DNA of 64,000 nt from Chelatococcus asaccharovorans (GCF_003201475.1 NZ_QJJK01000009.1:186001-250000); one strand, 5' to 3'; counted from the first letter of the stretch, positions 16,568 to 25,154 are shown. Program-made: numbers and translations. Notes: a model not told the origin generated them from the sequence alone.

Positions 16568-17476
16568 TTACCGGAAAAGGGTGCTGACAATAAGCGAGGG
16601 GTTTCCCATCGCCTCACTGATGACGCTGAAGAAGCGCGATTGCGCACCTTGACGTTCCAAGAGATTAACGAAGGCTCCGGCGGAGTGCAGCCCCTCGGCA
16701 AGACTTGCGTTGTGCAGTCTGTTAACAGCGATATTCCGCCCCAGGCGATAGTTCCGTGACCGATCCGATGAGCAGGTCAGGATGATGTCGCTCAGGGCAC
16801 CAATCTTGGAGATTGTGTCGCTGTCGCCGCCAAGCATCGTAATGATCCTGGAGAGTTCGGCGACACCCCGCGCGATATACGTGGCGCGAAAATTCTCGCC
16901 GAGGTTCAAGCCATCAGCGATACCGGCGCCGACTGCCAGGATATTCTTCGCAACGCCAACGACTTCCATGCCGCGGACATCCGTTGCAAGCTCCAGATGC
17001 AGCTTGGCTGTTTCAAGCCGATCGATGAGCTCTTTGCCGATCGCCGGATTGGTGCAGGCGAGCGTCAGGAAGACCGGGCTATCCTCCATCATTTCATGCG
17101 CGAAGCTGGCCCCCGCCAAAACCGCTATGGCATCCGAGCCGGTCGTGGACTGAATGACTTGGCTGACGAACTGCGTCGCGTGCGGATCGAGCCCCTTGGC
17201 ACAGGAAACAATCACCCCCTGCGGCCTCTTGTCTGCGTAGAGAGCGGACAGGGCCGGCCCCACCGCAAAGCTCGGCAAAGCGAGGACGACAATGTCGAAA
17301 TCGTCCATCGGCACGTCCATAGCGTCAGTGAAGGAACGCGTTATATAAGACGGGAATGACCGAGGACTACGCGTGCATACACTAATGGACAGATCGCTGC
17401 GGGACGACAGAGCATTGGCAATGGCCTGACCGAATGTGCCAAACCCAATCAGCAGCAATTTTGTCCGAGCCAGCAT
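16568..17476 (-). CDS. gpsA: NAD(P)-dependent glycerol-3-phosphate dehydrogenase (GpsA family)
   Basis: A 302-residue enzyme converting dihydroxyacetone phosphate to sn-glycerol-3-phosphate. Rossmann loop GFGTFGQAIA (11-20), CAKGLD, the catalytic-lysine segment EVVGVAKNILAVGAGIADGL, GENFRATYIARG and the SRNYRLG coenzyme loop are all present. It is slightly shorter than the ~330-residue housekeeping enzymes and is AT-richer than the chromosome, so it is probably a pathway-dedicated second copy. It is the first gene of the CDP-glycerol cassette and supplies its substrate. The promoter must lie in the AT-rich DNA above 17476. Confidence 0.88.
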   Translation of the reverse strand: MLARTKLLLIGFGTFGQAIANALSSRSDLSISVCTRSPRSFPSYITRSFTDAMDVPMDDFDIVVLALPSFAVGPALSALYADKRPQGVIVSCAKGLDPHATQFVSQVIQSTTGSDAIAVLAGASFAHEMMEDSPVFLTLACTNPAIGKELIDRLETAKLHLELATDVRGMEVVGVAKNILAVGAGIADGLNLGENFRATYIARGVAELSRIITMLGGDSDTISKIGALSDIILTCSSDRSRNYRLGRNIAVNRLHNASLAEGLHSAGAFVNLLERQGAQSRFFSVISEAMGNPSLIVSTLFR

Positions 17477-18183
17477 TTTTTATCTCTCTGACACGCCATT
17501 GTCATATAGCGCACCTATATTGGATGGTTATCAATATTTCACTGCCGCAGCAATAGGCGCTAAACCGCCGCTTTGGCTAATTGTGCGCCTGTTAAAACAG
17601 GGCATCAGCTGGGCGTGGGCGCGTAAATTTTTCAATTTTCCCTGTATTGTCCGATGCTTATACTGCAAAGCTCAAGGATGCGTGTGTCATATCCAAAGGG
17701 TATCCACCGGGCGAGGCACCGCCATCGGGTTGGATTTATATCGGCCAGATGCTGATGTTTCACTGATCCATAGCGATCGTGCGGAATTCAGCTTTCACCC
17801 AACAGAGATTGACGGTCTCGCCCGGTGCGCGCAGCATCCGTGCACCCTGAGCAACGGGCCCCAAGGTTATTCTTTCCTGCGTGTATTTAGGAAATAACGT
17901 TCGGATACTATTACGGTATTTTAGCGTCTGAGTAAGATTTGACGGCGATTATCTTGCCGATTTCATCGCTTCGGAACGCCTCTCCCGCGAAAGGAGAAGG
18001 CGGCTTTTCCTGGACAAGCCGCGTCATCGGCGCCGCCTGCGGTCTACCCCTATGTCGCTGGCGGCTTCCAGGCATGACAACCAGAGCCGCGTCGGAACTC
18101 ACCGGGGCGATGGGCGGCGCCGACCGGCCGGGATCGATCAGATCGCGATCCGTCCCGGCGGCTCATTCAGCTCATGAGACGCA
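17477..18183. other. Intergenic region; no confident gene
   Basis: About 700 bp between gpsA and the terminator of the next gene. The first ~450 bp are AT-rich and form the island edge and gpsA promoter region. A plus-strand frame to 17897 ends with protein-like residues (LYRPDADVSLIHSDRAEF) but has no ribosome-binding site or recognisable domain. From ~17940 the DNA is high-GC again. Confidence 0.45.
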
Positions 18184-18209
18184 AAAGCCCCCGTTGTGCC
18201 GGGGCTTCC
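18184..18209 (-). terminator. Rho-independent terminator of the lipoprotein gene
   Basis: On the minus strand GAAGCCCC, an eight-base loop region and GGGGGCTTTT form a GC-rich stem followed by T residues, about 45 bp after the stop codon of the gene at 18254. Confidence 0.75.
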
Positions 18210-18253
18210 TGTTTCTGTCACCGATCATCGTGATCCCGCGACGGCAGGCCTTC

Positions 18254-18553
18254 CTACCAGCAACGCCAACGGTTACAGCGGTAATAGGGATAGTAGCGCG
18301 GGGTCGAGGCGGCACCGATGACCGCGCCGCCGATGACGCCTGCAGCCGCGCCCAGCGCGACCGCGTTGGCGGCATCCTGCGACTGCTGCCTGTTCCGGCT
18401 GTAGTTCACGTTGGCGCAACGTTCGAATGCACGGGTGCCCGGACGCAGGCCCGCCTCCTCGCAGGTGAATTCTGCATCCATCATCGAATCCTGGGCCGAC
18501 TGGCAACCAGCCACGGCAAGGGCCAAAAAGGCCGCAGTCACTGCAATCCGCAT
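18254..18553 (-). CDS. Small glycine-zipper lipoprotein
   Basis: 99 residues. A lipoprotein signal with lipobox LAVAGC (Cys about 17) leads to a Cys-containing region (FTCEEAGLRPGTRAFERC). A glycine-zipper helix follows (ALGAAAGVIGGAVIGAA), then a Tyr/Arg/Trp tail. It is a typical outer-membrane-associated small lipoprotein of this order, function unknown. I chose the ATG at 18553; a GTG two codons upstream is less likely. A strong terminator follows. Confidence 0.75.
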   Translation of the reverse strand: MRIAVTAAFLALAVAGCQSAQDSMMDAEFTCEEAGLRPGTRAFERCANVNYSRNRQQSQDAANAVALGAAAGVIGGAVIGAASTPRYYPYYRCNRWRCW

Positions 18554-18671
18554 GAACACCCCACATCGTATCGGACGGTACTTTCTTAATTATGAGTTAG
18601 GCGGGGAGGGTCAACCCAAAAAGAAGTTCGAATTCCGCGATAGTGTCGTTAACGGTTGATGAGCGTGACGG

Positions 18672-19655
18672 TTACGCCCGCGCGCGGCGTTCCCGGCTGG
18701 CGGTGTAGAGGCCGCTCGCCATGATCACGAGCGCACCGATGATTGCCCATTGATCCGGCATGTGGTGGAAGGCGAAATAGCCGATAAGCCCCGACCAGAG
18801 AAGTTGCATGTAGGCGAGCGGGGCGAGCGTCGAGACGCGCGCGACGTGGAAGGCGCCGATGACGAGGAAATGCGCCGCGACGGTGGATCCGCCGGCAATC
18901 GCAAGCCAGCCGAGTTCCGCAAGGGACGGCTGGACCCAGCCGATGGGCAGGAGCAGGGTCGTCAGCAGGAAGCCCAGGCCGGATGCGTAGATGAGCGCGG
19001 TGAGCGCACCGTCCCGGCCGCTCGTCATGCGCGTCGCGATGAGTGCCATGGCCCAGAAGGTTGCGCTGCCAAGCGGTAGCAAGGCGGCCATGCCGAGCTG
19101 GCCGGATCCCGGCTGGACGACGATGAGCACGCCCATGAAGCCGACGACGATCGCCGCCCAGCGGCGCCAGCCGACTTTTTCCCCAAGGATCGGAATGGCA
19201 AGCGCGGTCACGAGCAGGGGCGAAACGAAGGAGATGGCGGTCGCTTCGGCGATCGGCAGATAGCTCATGGCGGTCACGAAGAGCACCGTCGAGCCCGTGA
19301 TGCCGACGCCGCGTGCCAGCTGGATAGGAAGGCAGCGCGAGCGAAATGCGGACCAGTCACGCCGCAGGACCGTGATCCCCAGGACGATGAAGGCGAAAAC
19401 GCCGAAGCGCATCCAGGAAATCTGGAACGGAGGCAGGGTTTCCGTGAGATATTTCGACGCGCCGTCCCCGACGGAAAACAGCATCAAGGCGAGAGAAAAC
19501 AGGAGGATTCCGCGAAGGGGATTGTCCGCCCTTGGCGCCGATTTCGGGGAAGGAGCTGGTTCAATCCCGGGCGACGCTGCGGGGCGGGCATTTTCGGCGG
19601 GCGCGGGAAGCGTCGACACGTCGATCGTCTCTTTTCTGTTGCTTACCCCCTGCAT
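18672..19655 (-). CDS. EamA/DMT-family transporter
   Basis: 327 residues. A hydrophilic Ala/Pro-rich N-terminal ~45 residues precede ten predicted transmembrane helices arranged as two EamA repeats (first from RGILLFSLALMLFSVGDG, second from MAALLPLGSATFWAMALI). The RMTSGRDGALTALIY loop and the C-terminal YTASRERRARA tail are usual for this family of metabolite exporters. The substrate cannot be predicted. It stands alone, with no obvious regulator beside it. Confidence 0.85.
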   Translation of the reverse strand: MQGVSNRKETIDVSTLPAPAENARPAASPGIEPAPSPKSAPRADNPLRGILLFSLALMLFSVGDGASKYLTETLPPFQISWMRFGVFAFIVLGITVLRRDWSAFRSRCLPIQLARGVGITGSTVLFVTAMSYLPIAEATAISFVSPLLVTALAIPILGEKVGWRRWAAIVVGFMGVLIVVQPGSGQLGMAALLPLGSATFWAMALIATRMTSGRDGALTALIYASGLGFLLTTLLLPIGWVQPSLAELGWLAIAGGSTVAAHFLVIGAFHVARVSTLAPLAYMQLLWSGLIGYFAFHHMPDQWAIIGALVIMASGLYTASRERRARA

Positions 19656-20060
19656 AGCATGCGGCCGGGGGGATAACAGGGGGCTTGACGCATCGCACCG
19701 TTGCCCATGCCGCAGGTCTCCACCCCCTCACGATCGGAAGCCCCACGTTCTGCAGCCCCCACACGGCAGCCTCCACACTGCAGCCCCTTGCCGTCGAGGC
19801 CAGGATCGCCGGTCCCACATATTTCGCGGCACAAATCTGGTGGTGCAAATCTTGCTTCGCGAGAGATGCCTTTGAACGGGCTGAACGCTGCCGTCGCTGG
19901 GAGGCGGGCGGGCGACAGCTGCGCGCGCAAAAGAAGGGGCGAGATCGTTCAGGCTGCAAGGATGAAGGCATCAGCTGAAACACTATTTGTGGCGTTTCGC
20001 GCAGAATGTCACTTGTAAAAACGCGAGACTCACGCCCTACTATGAACTGTCGTCAACTAT
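19656..20060. other. Intergenic region, no gene recognised
   Basis: About 400 bp. Open frames on both strands (for example 19561-19983 minus) are antisense or low-quality. The last ~60 bp contain CTTGTA and TACTAT at roughly promoter spacing ahead of the strong ribosome-binding site at 20063. Confidence 0.45.
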
Positions 20061-20062
20061 TG

Positions 20063-20074
20063 AAAGGAGGTGAT
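20063..20074 (+). promoter_or_regulatory. Extended Shine-Dalgarno complementary to the 16S 3' end
   Basis: AAAGGAGGTGAT can pair over its full 12 bases with the 3' end of 16S rRNA, far more than any other gene in the window. It lies four bases before a GTG that opens a 25-codon frame. Confidence 0.7.
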
Positions 20075-20077
20075 CTG

Positions 20078-20155
20078 GTGTCTCATTGTCGCCATCTACG
20101 GTCGTCAGTGTCGGTCAGCTGGATCTTCGCCTCTGGCGGAGTTTGCACCGCGTAA
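20078..20155 (+). CDS. 25-residue small protein or leader peptide
   Basis: From GTG the frame reads MSHCRHLRSS, VSVSWIFASG, GVCTA and stops at TAA 20153-20155. It contains two Cys. The extended Shine-Dalgarno immediately upstream makes translation very likely. A UUCG-loop terminator 42 bp downstream defines a transcript of roughly 150-200 bases encoding nothing else. It may be a free micropeptide, or the ORF may serve to load ribosomes on a regulatory RNA. I do not know a named family. Confidence 0.55.
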   Translation: MSHCRHLRSSVSVSWIFASGGVCTA

Positions 20156-20196
20156 GCGATGTCTGCTGCTCCGATCAGGCCGTGGTCTGACAATGG

Positions 20197-20222
20197 AAGG
20201 GCTGTCCTTCGGGGCAGCCCTT
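20197..20222 (+). terminator. Rho-independent terminator with UUCG tetraloop
   Basis: GGGCTGTCC, TTCG, GGGCAGCCC forms a nine-pair stem with a stable UUCG loop, flanked by AA/TT and followed by TTCTTATT. It ends the short transcript carrying the 25-codon frame. Confidence 0.8.
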
Positions 20223-20433
20223 CTTATTGCTGCTTATGGGCGGAGTGACGGTGCAGAAACGCCTGTCCGCGCCGGCTCTTTACGCTGGCGTTTTCCCGCA
20301 CGCCGCTTTCCGCCGAGGCCCGGGATGCCGCTAGGCCCAAACGATGTTGTTTCGTTGCGGCGCAGCCCGTAGCCCGTCACCGTCAGCATCCCGGCTTGAC
20401 GCGCGCCCTGCGGTGGTCATTTATCCCCGGCTT

Positions 20434-20901
20434 ATGGATGCTTCTTCCCCCCTTGTGATCTATGTCGATGCCGATGCCTGTCCGGTCAAGGACGAGGTGT
20501 ACAAGGTCGCGCAGCGGCGCGGCGTCCGTGTTGTCGTCGTCGCAAACAGCTTCATCGCCGTGCCCAGGGAGCCATGGATCGAGCGTATCATCGTCGGCGC
20601 GGGGCTCGATGTGGCCGACGACTGGATCGCCGCGCGGGCCGGCCCGCTGAGCGTCGTGGTGACGGCGGATGTGCCGCTCGCCAGCCGATGCGTGAAGGCC
20701 GGCGCTGCCGTGATCTCCCCAACGGGACGCGCCTTCACCGAGGCATCGATCGGCATGGCGCTTGCCACGCGTGATCTCATGACGGATCTGCGCGCGGCCG
20801 GTGCGATCACCAGCGGGCCGAAGCCATTCTCGGCGCGGGATCGCTCCAGCTTTCTGTCCGCGCTCGACCTCGCCCTCGTGAGGCTCCAGCGGCCGCGGTA
20901 A
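20434..20901 (+). CDS. YaiI/YqxD (DUF188) family protein
   Basis: A 155-residue protein of the DUF188 family, a PIN-like fold with unknown cellular role. Conserved elements are [19 protein letters not shown] (residues 7-25), [27 protein letters not shown] and the C-terminal [15 protein letters not shown] chose the ATG that begins [18 protein letters not shown]; the longer frame upstream is not conserved. The ribosome-binding site is weak. It is a single-gene unit. Confidence 0.88.
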   Translation: MDASSPLVIYVDADACPVKDEVYKVAQRRGVRVVVVANSFIAVPREPWIERIIVGAGLDVADDWIAARAGPLSVVVTADVPLASRCVKAGAAVISPTGRAFTEASIGMALATRDLMTDLRAAGAITSGPKPFSARDRSSFLSALDLALVRLQRPR

Positions 20902-21051
20902 GCGCGGTCCACCCGTCGCCGCCGTTACGTGGGGACGGAGAGGTTTTGCGATTTCTTTTGGGTTGCCCCGCGGCCTATGCCGCGCGACCATGCCCCGACC
21001 GGCGACAGGGTGTCTGCGACCGCGGGTCGATCTGCTCGTCACTTTTCAAGT

Positions 21052-21079
21052 GGAGCAAGTCCTGATCAGAGGGACTTGC
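21052..21079. repeat. Short inverted repeat in the denD leader
   Basis: CAAGTCC and GGACTTG are separated by nine bases just before the denD ribosome-binding site. It shares the GGAGCAAGTCC core with the stronger hairpin at 26061-26091, so both probably belong to one repeat family. Confidence 0.5.
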
Positions 21080-21095
21080 CTGGGGATGTTTTCGC

Positions 21096-22079
21096 ATGCG
21101 TATTCTCATTCTTGGCGCGGCTGGCATGGTTGGTCGCAAGCTGACGGCACAGCTTGTGACCGACGGGCATCTCGGCAACAAGCCGATCGATACGCTGACC
21201 CTCGTCGATGTGGTCGAACCTGAACTGCCCGAAGGCTTTTCCGGCAAGGGCGCGGCCATGGCCCTCGACATCGCGGGGCCGGGGATGGTCGAGACGCTGA
21301 TCGCGCAGCGCCCCGATGTCGTGTTTCATCTCGCGGCGATCGTCTCAGGCGAGGCCGAGACTGATTTCGACAAGGGCTACCGCATCAATCTCGATGGAAC
21401 GCGTGCGCTGTTCGACGCGATCCGGCTGGAGGGTCGCGATGGCTCCTATTACCCGCGGGTGGTGTTCACATCATCGATCGCCGTGTTCGGCGCCCCGTTC
21501 CCGGAGGTCATTCCGGATGATTTTCTGACGGCGCCGCTGACGAGCTACGGGACGCAGAAGGCCATCGGTGAGCTCCTGCTCGCGGACTATTCCCGACGCG
21601 GCTTTTTCGACGGCATCGGTATCCGCCTGCCAACGATCTGCATCCGCCCCGGCCGGCCGAACAAGGCGGCGTCCGGCTTCTTCTCCAACATCCTCCGCGA
21701 GCCGCTGGTGGGGCAGGAGGCTATTCTCCCGGTTTCGGAGGATGTCACCCACTGGCATGCGAGCCCGCGCGCGGCCGTCGGCTTTCTCATCCACGCCGCG
21801 ACGATGGATCTCGCCGCACTCGGTTGGCGCCGCAATGTCACCATGCCGGGTCTTGCCGCCACCGTGGGCGAGCAGATCGAGGCGTTGCGCCGCGTGGCCG
21901 GCGACAAGGCCGTCAAGCTGATCCGGCGCGAGCCCGATCCGTTGATCCGCAAGATGGTGGCCGGCTGGCCGACGGCCTTCGATGCCCGCCGGGCGGCCGC
22001 GCTCGGTTTCACGGCCGAGACCACCTTCGACGAGATCATCCGGATCCATGTCGAGGACGAGCTCGACGGGCGGATCTGA
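21096..22079 (+). CDS. denD: D-erythronate dehydrogenase (DenD family)
   Basis: 327 residues of an extended short-chain dehydrogenase/epimerase. Family landmarks are ILGAAGMVGRKLTAQL (NAD loop), FHLAAIVSGEAETDFDKGY, VFTSSIAVFGAPFPEVIPDD, the catalytic TSYGTQKAIGE, ICIRPGRPNKAASGFFSNIL and THWHASPRAAVGFLIHA. These match DenD, which oxidises D-erythronate to 2-dehydro-D-erythronate. The usual partners (a 3-oxo-tetronate kinase and isomerase or decarboxylase) are not adjacent here, so it may act alone on a related aldonate. GGGGA lies upstream of the ATG. Confidence 0.85.
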   Translation: MRILILGAAGMVGRKLTAQLVTDGHLGNKPIDTLTLVDVVEPELPEGFSGKGAAMALDIAGPGMVETLIAQRPDVVFHLAAIVSGEAETDFDKGYRINLDGTRALFDAIRLEGRDGSYYPRVVFTSSIAVFGAPFPEVIPDDFLTAPLTSYGTQKAIGELLLADYSRRGFFDGIGIRLPTICIRPGRPNKAASGFFSNILREPLVGQEAILPVSEDVTHWHASPRAAVGFLIHAATMDLAALGWRRNVTMPGLAATVGEQIEALRRVAGDKAVKLIRREPDPLIRKMVAGWPTAFDARRAAALGFTAETTFDEIIRIHVEDELDGRI

Positions 22080-22316
22080 AGGGGGATCCCAAGGCCGATA
22101 TTTGGCAGGCTGTTCAGCCCTGGCCCGCTCCGCCCGGCGGTGCGTCAAGCGACGTATATTATTGACAGAAAGGGGAGCGATAATGTAATCTTTATACCAT
22201 TGGTCATTCTAGTATATTTCAATATCTGAATTTATGCATTGAGCCATTGTTTTATATTTGATGTCGTTTTCATGTTTAATAATGAAGACGCGTCATTTTT
22301 TTGATGTGATTGTGAA

Positions 22317-23000
22317 ATGCTGAAACGTAAGCGCCCACAGTTCGTGAATACGAACCTAAACCTGAAACTCGATTTTGGCCATCGTCATAAAGAGGCGAAG
22401 GGTCAGTTTGAAGCCGATGACGTAAACATGGTCCATGGCTCGAACAGTGCCAGTCTGGAAGGCTTGGTACGGTTCCGTGCGCTTCTGCCGATGCAGCTGA
22501 TATATCAGACGGGCTGGTTCCACAAGCGTGGCCTTGGCTCCGGTGAACGGGGTTATGTATTCGAGGCGCTTTTTCAGAAGCCGACTGGCCAGCCCTGGTT
22601 TCCTCGGCGCGAGGATTATGAGTGGCAAAGGAATGGTGACGGCCGTTGGAGTATTTCCGTTTTCCCCGTCATGCGCGATAGCGCGGGATATATTGCAACG
22701 GGCGTTAGCCTCAGTTATGCAGATCGATATTCTGAATCTATTCACTATGCAGAAATTGGATCTTCTAAGGAAGCAGATATTTTCCCAATACTATACGGTG
22801 TTCGGTTGATGGAAGATGATTTAATACGTCTTGCGGAGCATCCGGTGAGCAAGGCAGCTATTTCTATTCAGGATATGATGGCCATATACGTTCCGGATGG
22901 CAAGCGCGAAGTTGTCAGGGCCAAGTTGGAAGATTGGGGGTTGACCCGTCTCAGCAGGGTCGTGAAAGTTGGAAAATGCTTCACCCCCGATCGGGATTAA
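22317..23000 (+). CDS. AT-rich hypothetical protein
   Basis: 227 residues, no signal peptide or membrane helix, not recognised. The N-terminal part is basic (MLKRKRPQFVNTN) and the body mixed alpha/beta, with aromatic stretches (QTGWFHKRGLGSGERGYVFE, EDYEWQRNGDGRWSISVFPV). It is much AT-richer than its neighbours, and about 120 bp of strongly AT-rich DNA precede it, so it is probably acquired. There is no good ribosome-binding site at the ATG. The last 20 bp overlap the convergent transporter gene. Confidence 0.55.
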   Translation: MLKRKRPQFVNTNLNLKLDFGHRHKEAKGQFEADDVNMVHGSNSASLEGLVRFRALLPMQLIYQTGWFHKRGLGSGERGYVFEALFQKPTGQPWFPRREDYEWQRNGDGRWSISVFPVMRDSAGYIATGVSLSYADRYSESIHYAEIGSSKEADIFPILYGVRLMEDDLIRLAEHPVSKAAISIQDMMAIYVPDGKREVVRAKLEDWGLTRLSRVVKVGKCFTPDRD

Positions 23001-23922
23001 CGGGCTCGCGGGCCAGCGCCTGCTCCCGCAGGAAGATGAACAGGCCGGCCCCGATGATGATCGCCGCGCCGACCAGCATGTGCGGCGTCGGCGTGTCGTT
23101 GAAGAACACATAGCCGAAAACGATGGCCCAGATGATGAAGGTGTACTGGTAGGGCACCACGACCGAGGCCGGTGCCAGTTTCAAGGCCCGGTTGACGCAG
23201 AGGCTCGCGATCATGGAGACGATACCGAGCAAACCCAGCAGGCCGAAATCGATCGCGCTCGGCGTGACCCAGCCGATGGGGGCCAGGACGGCGCCGACAA
23301 GAAGGGGAGCGATGACCTGGGCCGAGACCAGCAGGGTCTCCGAGGTGCCGCGAAGCTGACGGGTCGTGATCATCAGGAATGCGAAGCCCATGCTGCCGCA
23401 GAAGGCGACGAAATCGGCGAGGCCGAATGCCCCCGCGGTCGGATCGAGGGCAATGACGACACCGCTGAAGCCGAATGCGACGGCGAGCCATCGTCGCCAA
23501 CCCACATGCTCGCCGAGCAGCAAGGCGGAGAGGGCGGTGACATAGATCGGCCCGGCAAGATAATAGGTCATGACGCTGGCGAGCGGCAGATAGCCGACGG
23601 CCCAGTAGAAACAGGCGACATCGAAGATCACAGCGATGCCGCGCAGGATCTGCAGGCCGGGTCGCTGCACGCCCCGGATGCCGGACAATCCTTCGCGCCA
23701 CAGGAACGGCATGAGCAGCAATAATGCCGCGAAGCCGCGGATCAGCATGACCTGCGGCACCGTATAGGTCGCGACCAGCCACTTGCCCATGACGTCGTTC
23801 AGCGAATATGAAAAAATGCCGAGCAACATCAGACCGATACCCGCGATCACCGCGCCTTTGGCGGCAGGCCCCTCGACGAGGGGGCGACGGCTGGGGAGGG
23901 TCGTGGGATCTGAGGCGGACAT
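22981..23922 (-). CDS. EamA/DMT-family transporter
   Basis: 313 residues with ten predicted transmembrane helices in two EamA repeats (from VIAGIGLMLLGIFSYSLNDV and from GLADFVAFCGSMGFAFLMI). It ends in an Arg/Glu-rich cytoplasmic tail. I chose the ATG before SASDPTTLPS because the longer frame adds a non-homologous hydrophilic stretch. It is divergent from the FadR-type regulator gene at 24140, which may control it. It is distinct in sequence from the transporter at 18672. Confidence 0.82.
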   Translation of the reverse strand: MSASDPTTLPSRRPLVEGPAAKGAVIAGIGLMLLGIFSYSLNDVMGKWLVATYTVPQVMLIRGFAALLLLMPFLWREGLSGIRGVQRPGLQILRGIAVIFDVACFYWAVGYLPLASVMTYYLAGPIYVTALSALLLGEHVGWRRWLAVAFGFSGVVIALDPTAGAFGLADFVAFCGSMGFAFLMITTRQLRGTSETLLVSAQVIAPLLVGAVLAPIGWVTPSAIDFGLLGLLGIVSMIASLCVNRALKLAPASVVVPYQYTFIIWAIVFGYVFFNDTPTPHMLVGAAIIIGAGLFIFLREQALAREPVNPDRG

Positions 23923-24139
23923 GAGAGCTGCTTTATACGACGGACTGTGGCTATTTTCTGCCTGGATCGCATAGCTGATAAGCAGAGTGCCCGGTAGGTG
24001 GGCAAAGGCATTCCGACCCTGCATGGCGTTCAATGCAGCGAGCGATGCATGCCGCGTTGACCTGGATGGGGATTTGTCGGACATTTTTCGGAAAAGCGAC
24101 GGCGTGGATGCTGGCCACGGCACATCTCAGGGGAGCGGC

Positions 24140-24973
24140 ATGAGCAAGCGATCGGCGGTGTCGGGCCACGCCCCGCGTTACAGGCATACCGAGGTCGCCG
24201 TTGCCATCGGCCGGCAGATCGTGGGTGGCGCGTGGGCGCCCGGCCAGGCCCTGCCGCCGGAGGATGCGCTGTCGCGGGAGCTTGGGGTGTCGCGTTCCTC
24301 CCTGCGCGAGGCGATCAAGATTCTCGCCGGCAAGGGCCTGGTGAAATCCTCCCCGCGCCGCGGCACCGTGGTCCGCGCCCAGGATCAGTGGAACCTCTTC
24401 GATGCCGACGTGCTGTCCTGGCGCAGCGAGGGACAACTGAGCGCCGACTTCGTGCGCGAGCTTTTCGAATTGCGCCGGATGATCGAGCCCGATGCGGCGG
24501 CGCTGGCCGCGGAGCGGGCCATCCCCGCGAGACTTAACGCCCTGGAGACGGCGATGGCGGCCCTTGCCGCCGCCGATACTCACTCAACGCATTCGATCGA
24601 GGCCGATCTTGCGTTCCATAGGGCCGTGCTGGCAGCGTCAGGCAACCAGCTACTCGCGGCGCTCGCACCCGTGATCGAGGCCTCCCTGACCCTCGCTTTC
24701 CGTGTTACGCGCGCGACGCCGGACGAACTCGACCATGTCATTCCCATGCATGGCGCGGTCGTCGATGCCATTATCAGCGGCGATGCCGCTGCGGCGCGGG
24801 CGGCCATGCGGGGGCTGCTCGCGCGATCGGAGCACGATGCTCTGGCGGTCGCCCGGCCTGGCACGGCGGCGCGCCAGCGGGCCGCAGGCTGTGCGCTTTC
24901 GCAAAATTCCGTGCCGAGGAAGGAGGAGGCCGCGTCGTCCGCTGCCGCGCAGGATCCCGCTCTCGGCACATGA
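24140..24973 (+). CDS. FadR/GntR-family transcriptional regulator
   Basis: The protein has 277 residues. The N-terminal winged helix-turn-helix (about 15-80) includes LPPEDALSRELGVSRSSLRE and AIKILAGKGLVKSSPRRGT. The C-terminal FCD ligand-binding domain includes ELRRMIEPDAAALAAERA, DLAFHRAVLAASGNQLLAAL and HGAVVDAIISGDAAAARAAM with its metal-binding His/Asp/Glu residues. GGGGAG precedes the ATG. The last ~40 residues are a disordered extension. It is divergent from an EamA transporter, and the 217-bp shared upstream region is the likely operator site. Confidence 0.85.
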   Translation: MSKRSAVSGHAPRYRHTEVAVAIGRQIVGGAWAPGQALPPEDALSRELGVSRSSLREAIKILAGKGLVKSSPRRGTVVRAQDQWNLFDADVLSWRSEGQLSADFVRELFELRRMIEPDAAALAAERAIPARLNALETAMAALAAADTHSTHSIEADLAFHRAVLAASGNQLLAALAPVIEASLTLAFRVTRATPDELDHVIPMHGAVVDAIISGDAAAARAAMRGLLARSEHDALAVARPGTAARQRAAGCALSQNSVPRKEEAASSAAAQDPALGT

Positions 24974-25154
24974 CATGCCTTTCATCAAGGCCCAAAGGTG
25001 CGGCTCTGAGCGGCAGGTCGGCGGCCGGCACCAAGGTATCGTCTTCACGCGAACTGGCTTCCGCTTCGCGCGGCAATGCCCCGGTCGCCTATCATCCATA
25101 GGCATCCGGTCTCTTGGCGGCGGGAGGCCCTGGCGATAGTCCAGGTCACGGATT

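Noticed and set aside
17436-17897. 153-codon plus-strand frame over the gpsA promoter region
   Set aside because: It begins inside gpsA antisense, has no ribosome-binding site or domain and a mixed composition. A real short gene in its last third cannot be excluded.
20061-20075. Possible fragment of a 16S rRNA 3' end on the minus strand
   Set aside because: Only about 12 bases match the 16S tail and nothing upstream resembles rRNA. The correctly spaced GTG frame makes a ribosome-binding site the better reading.
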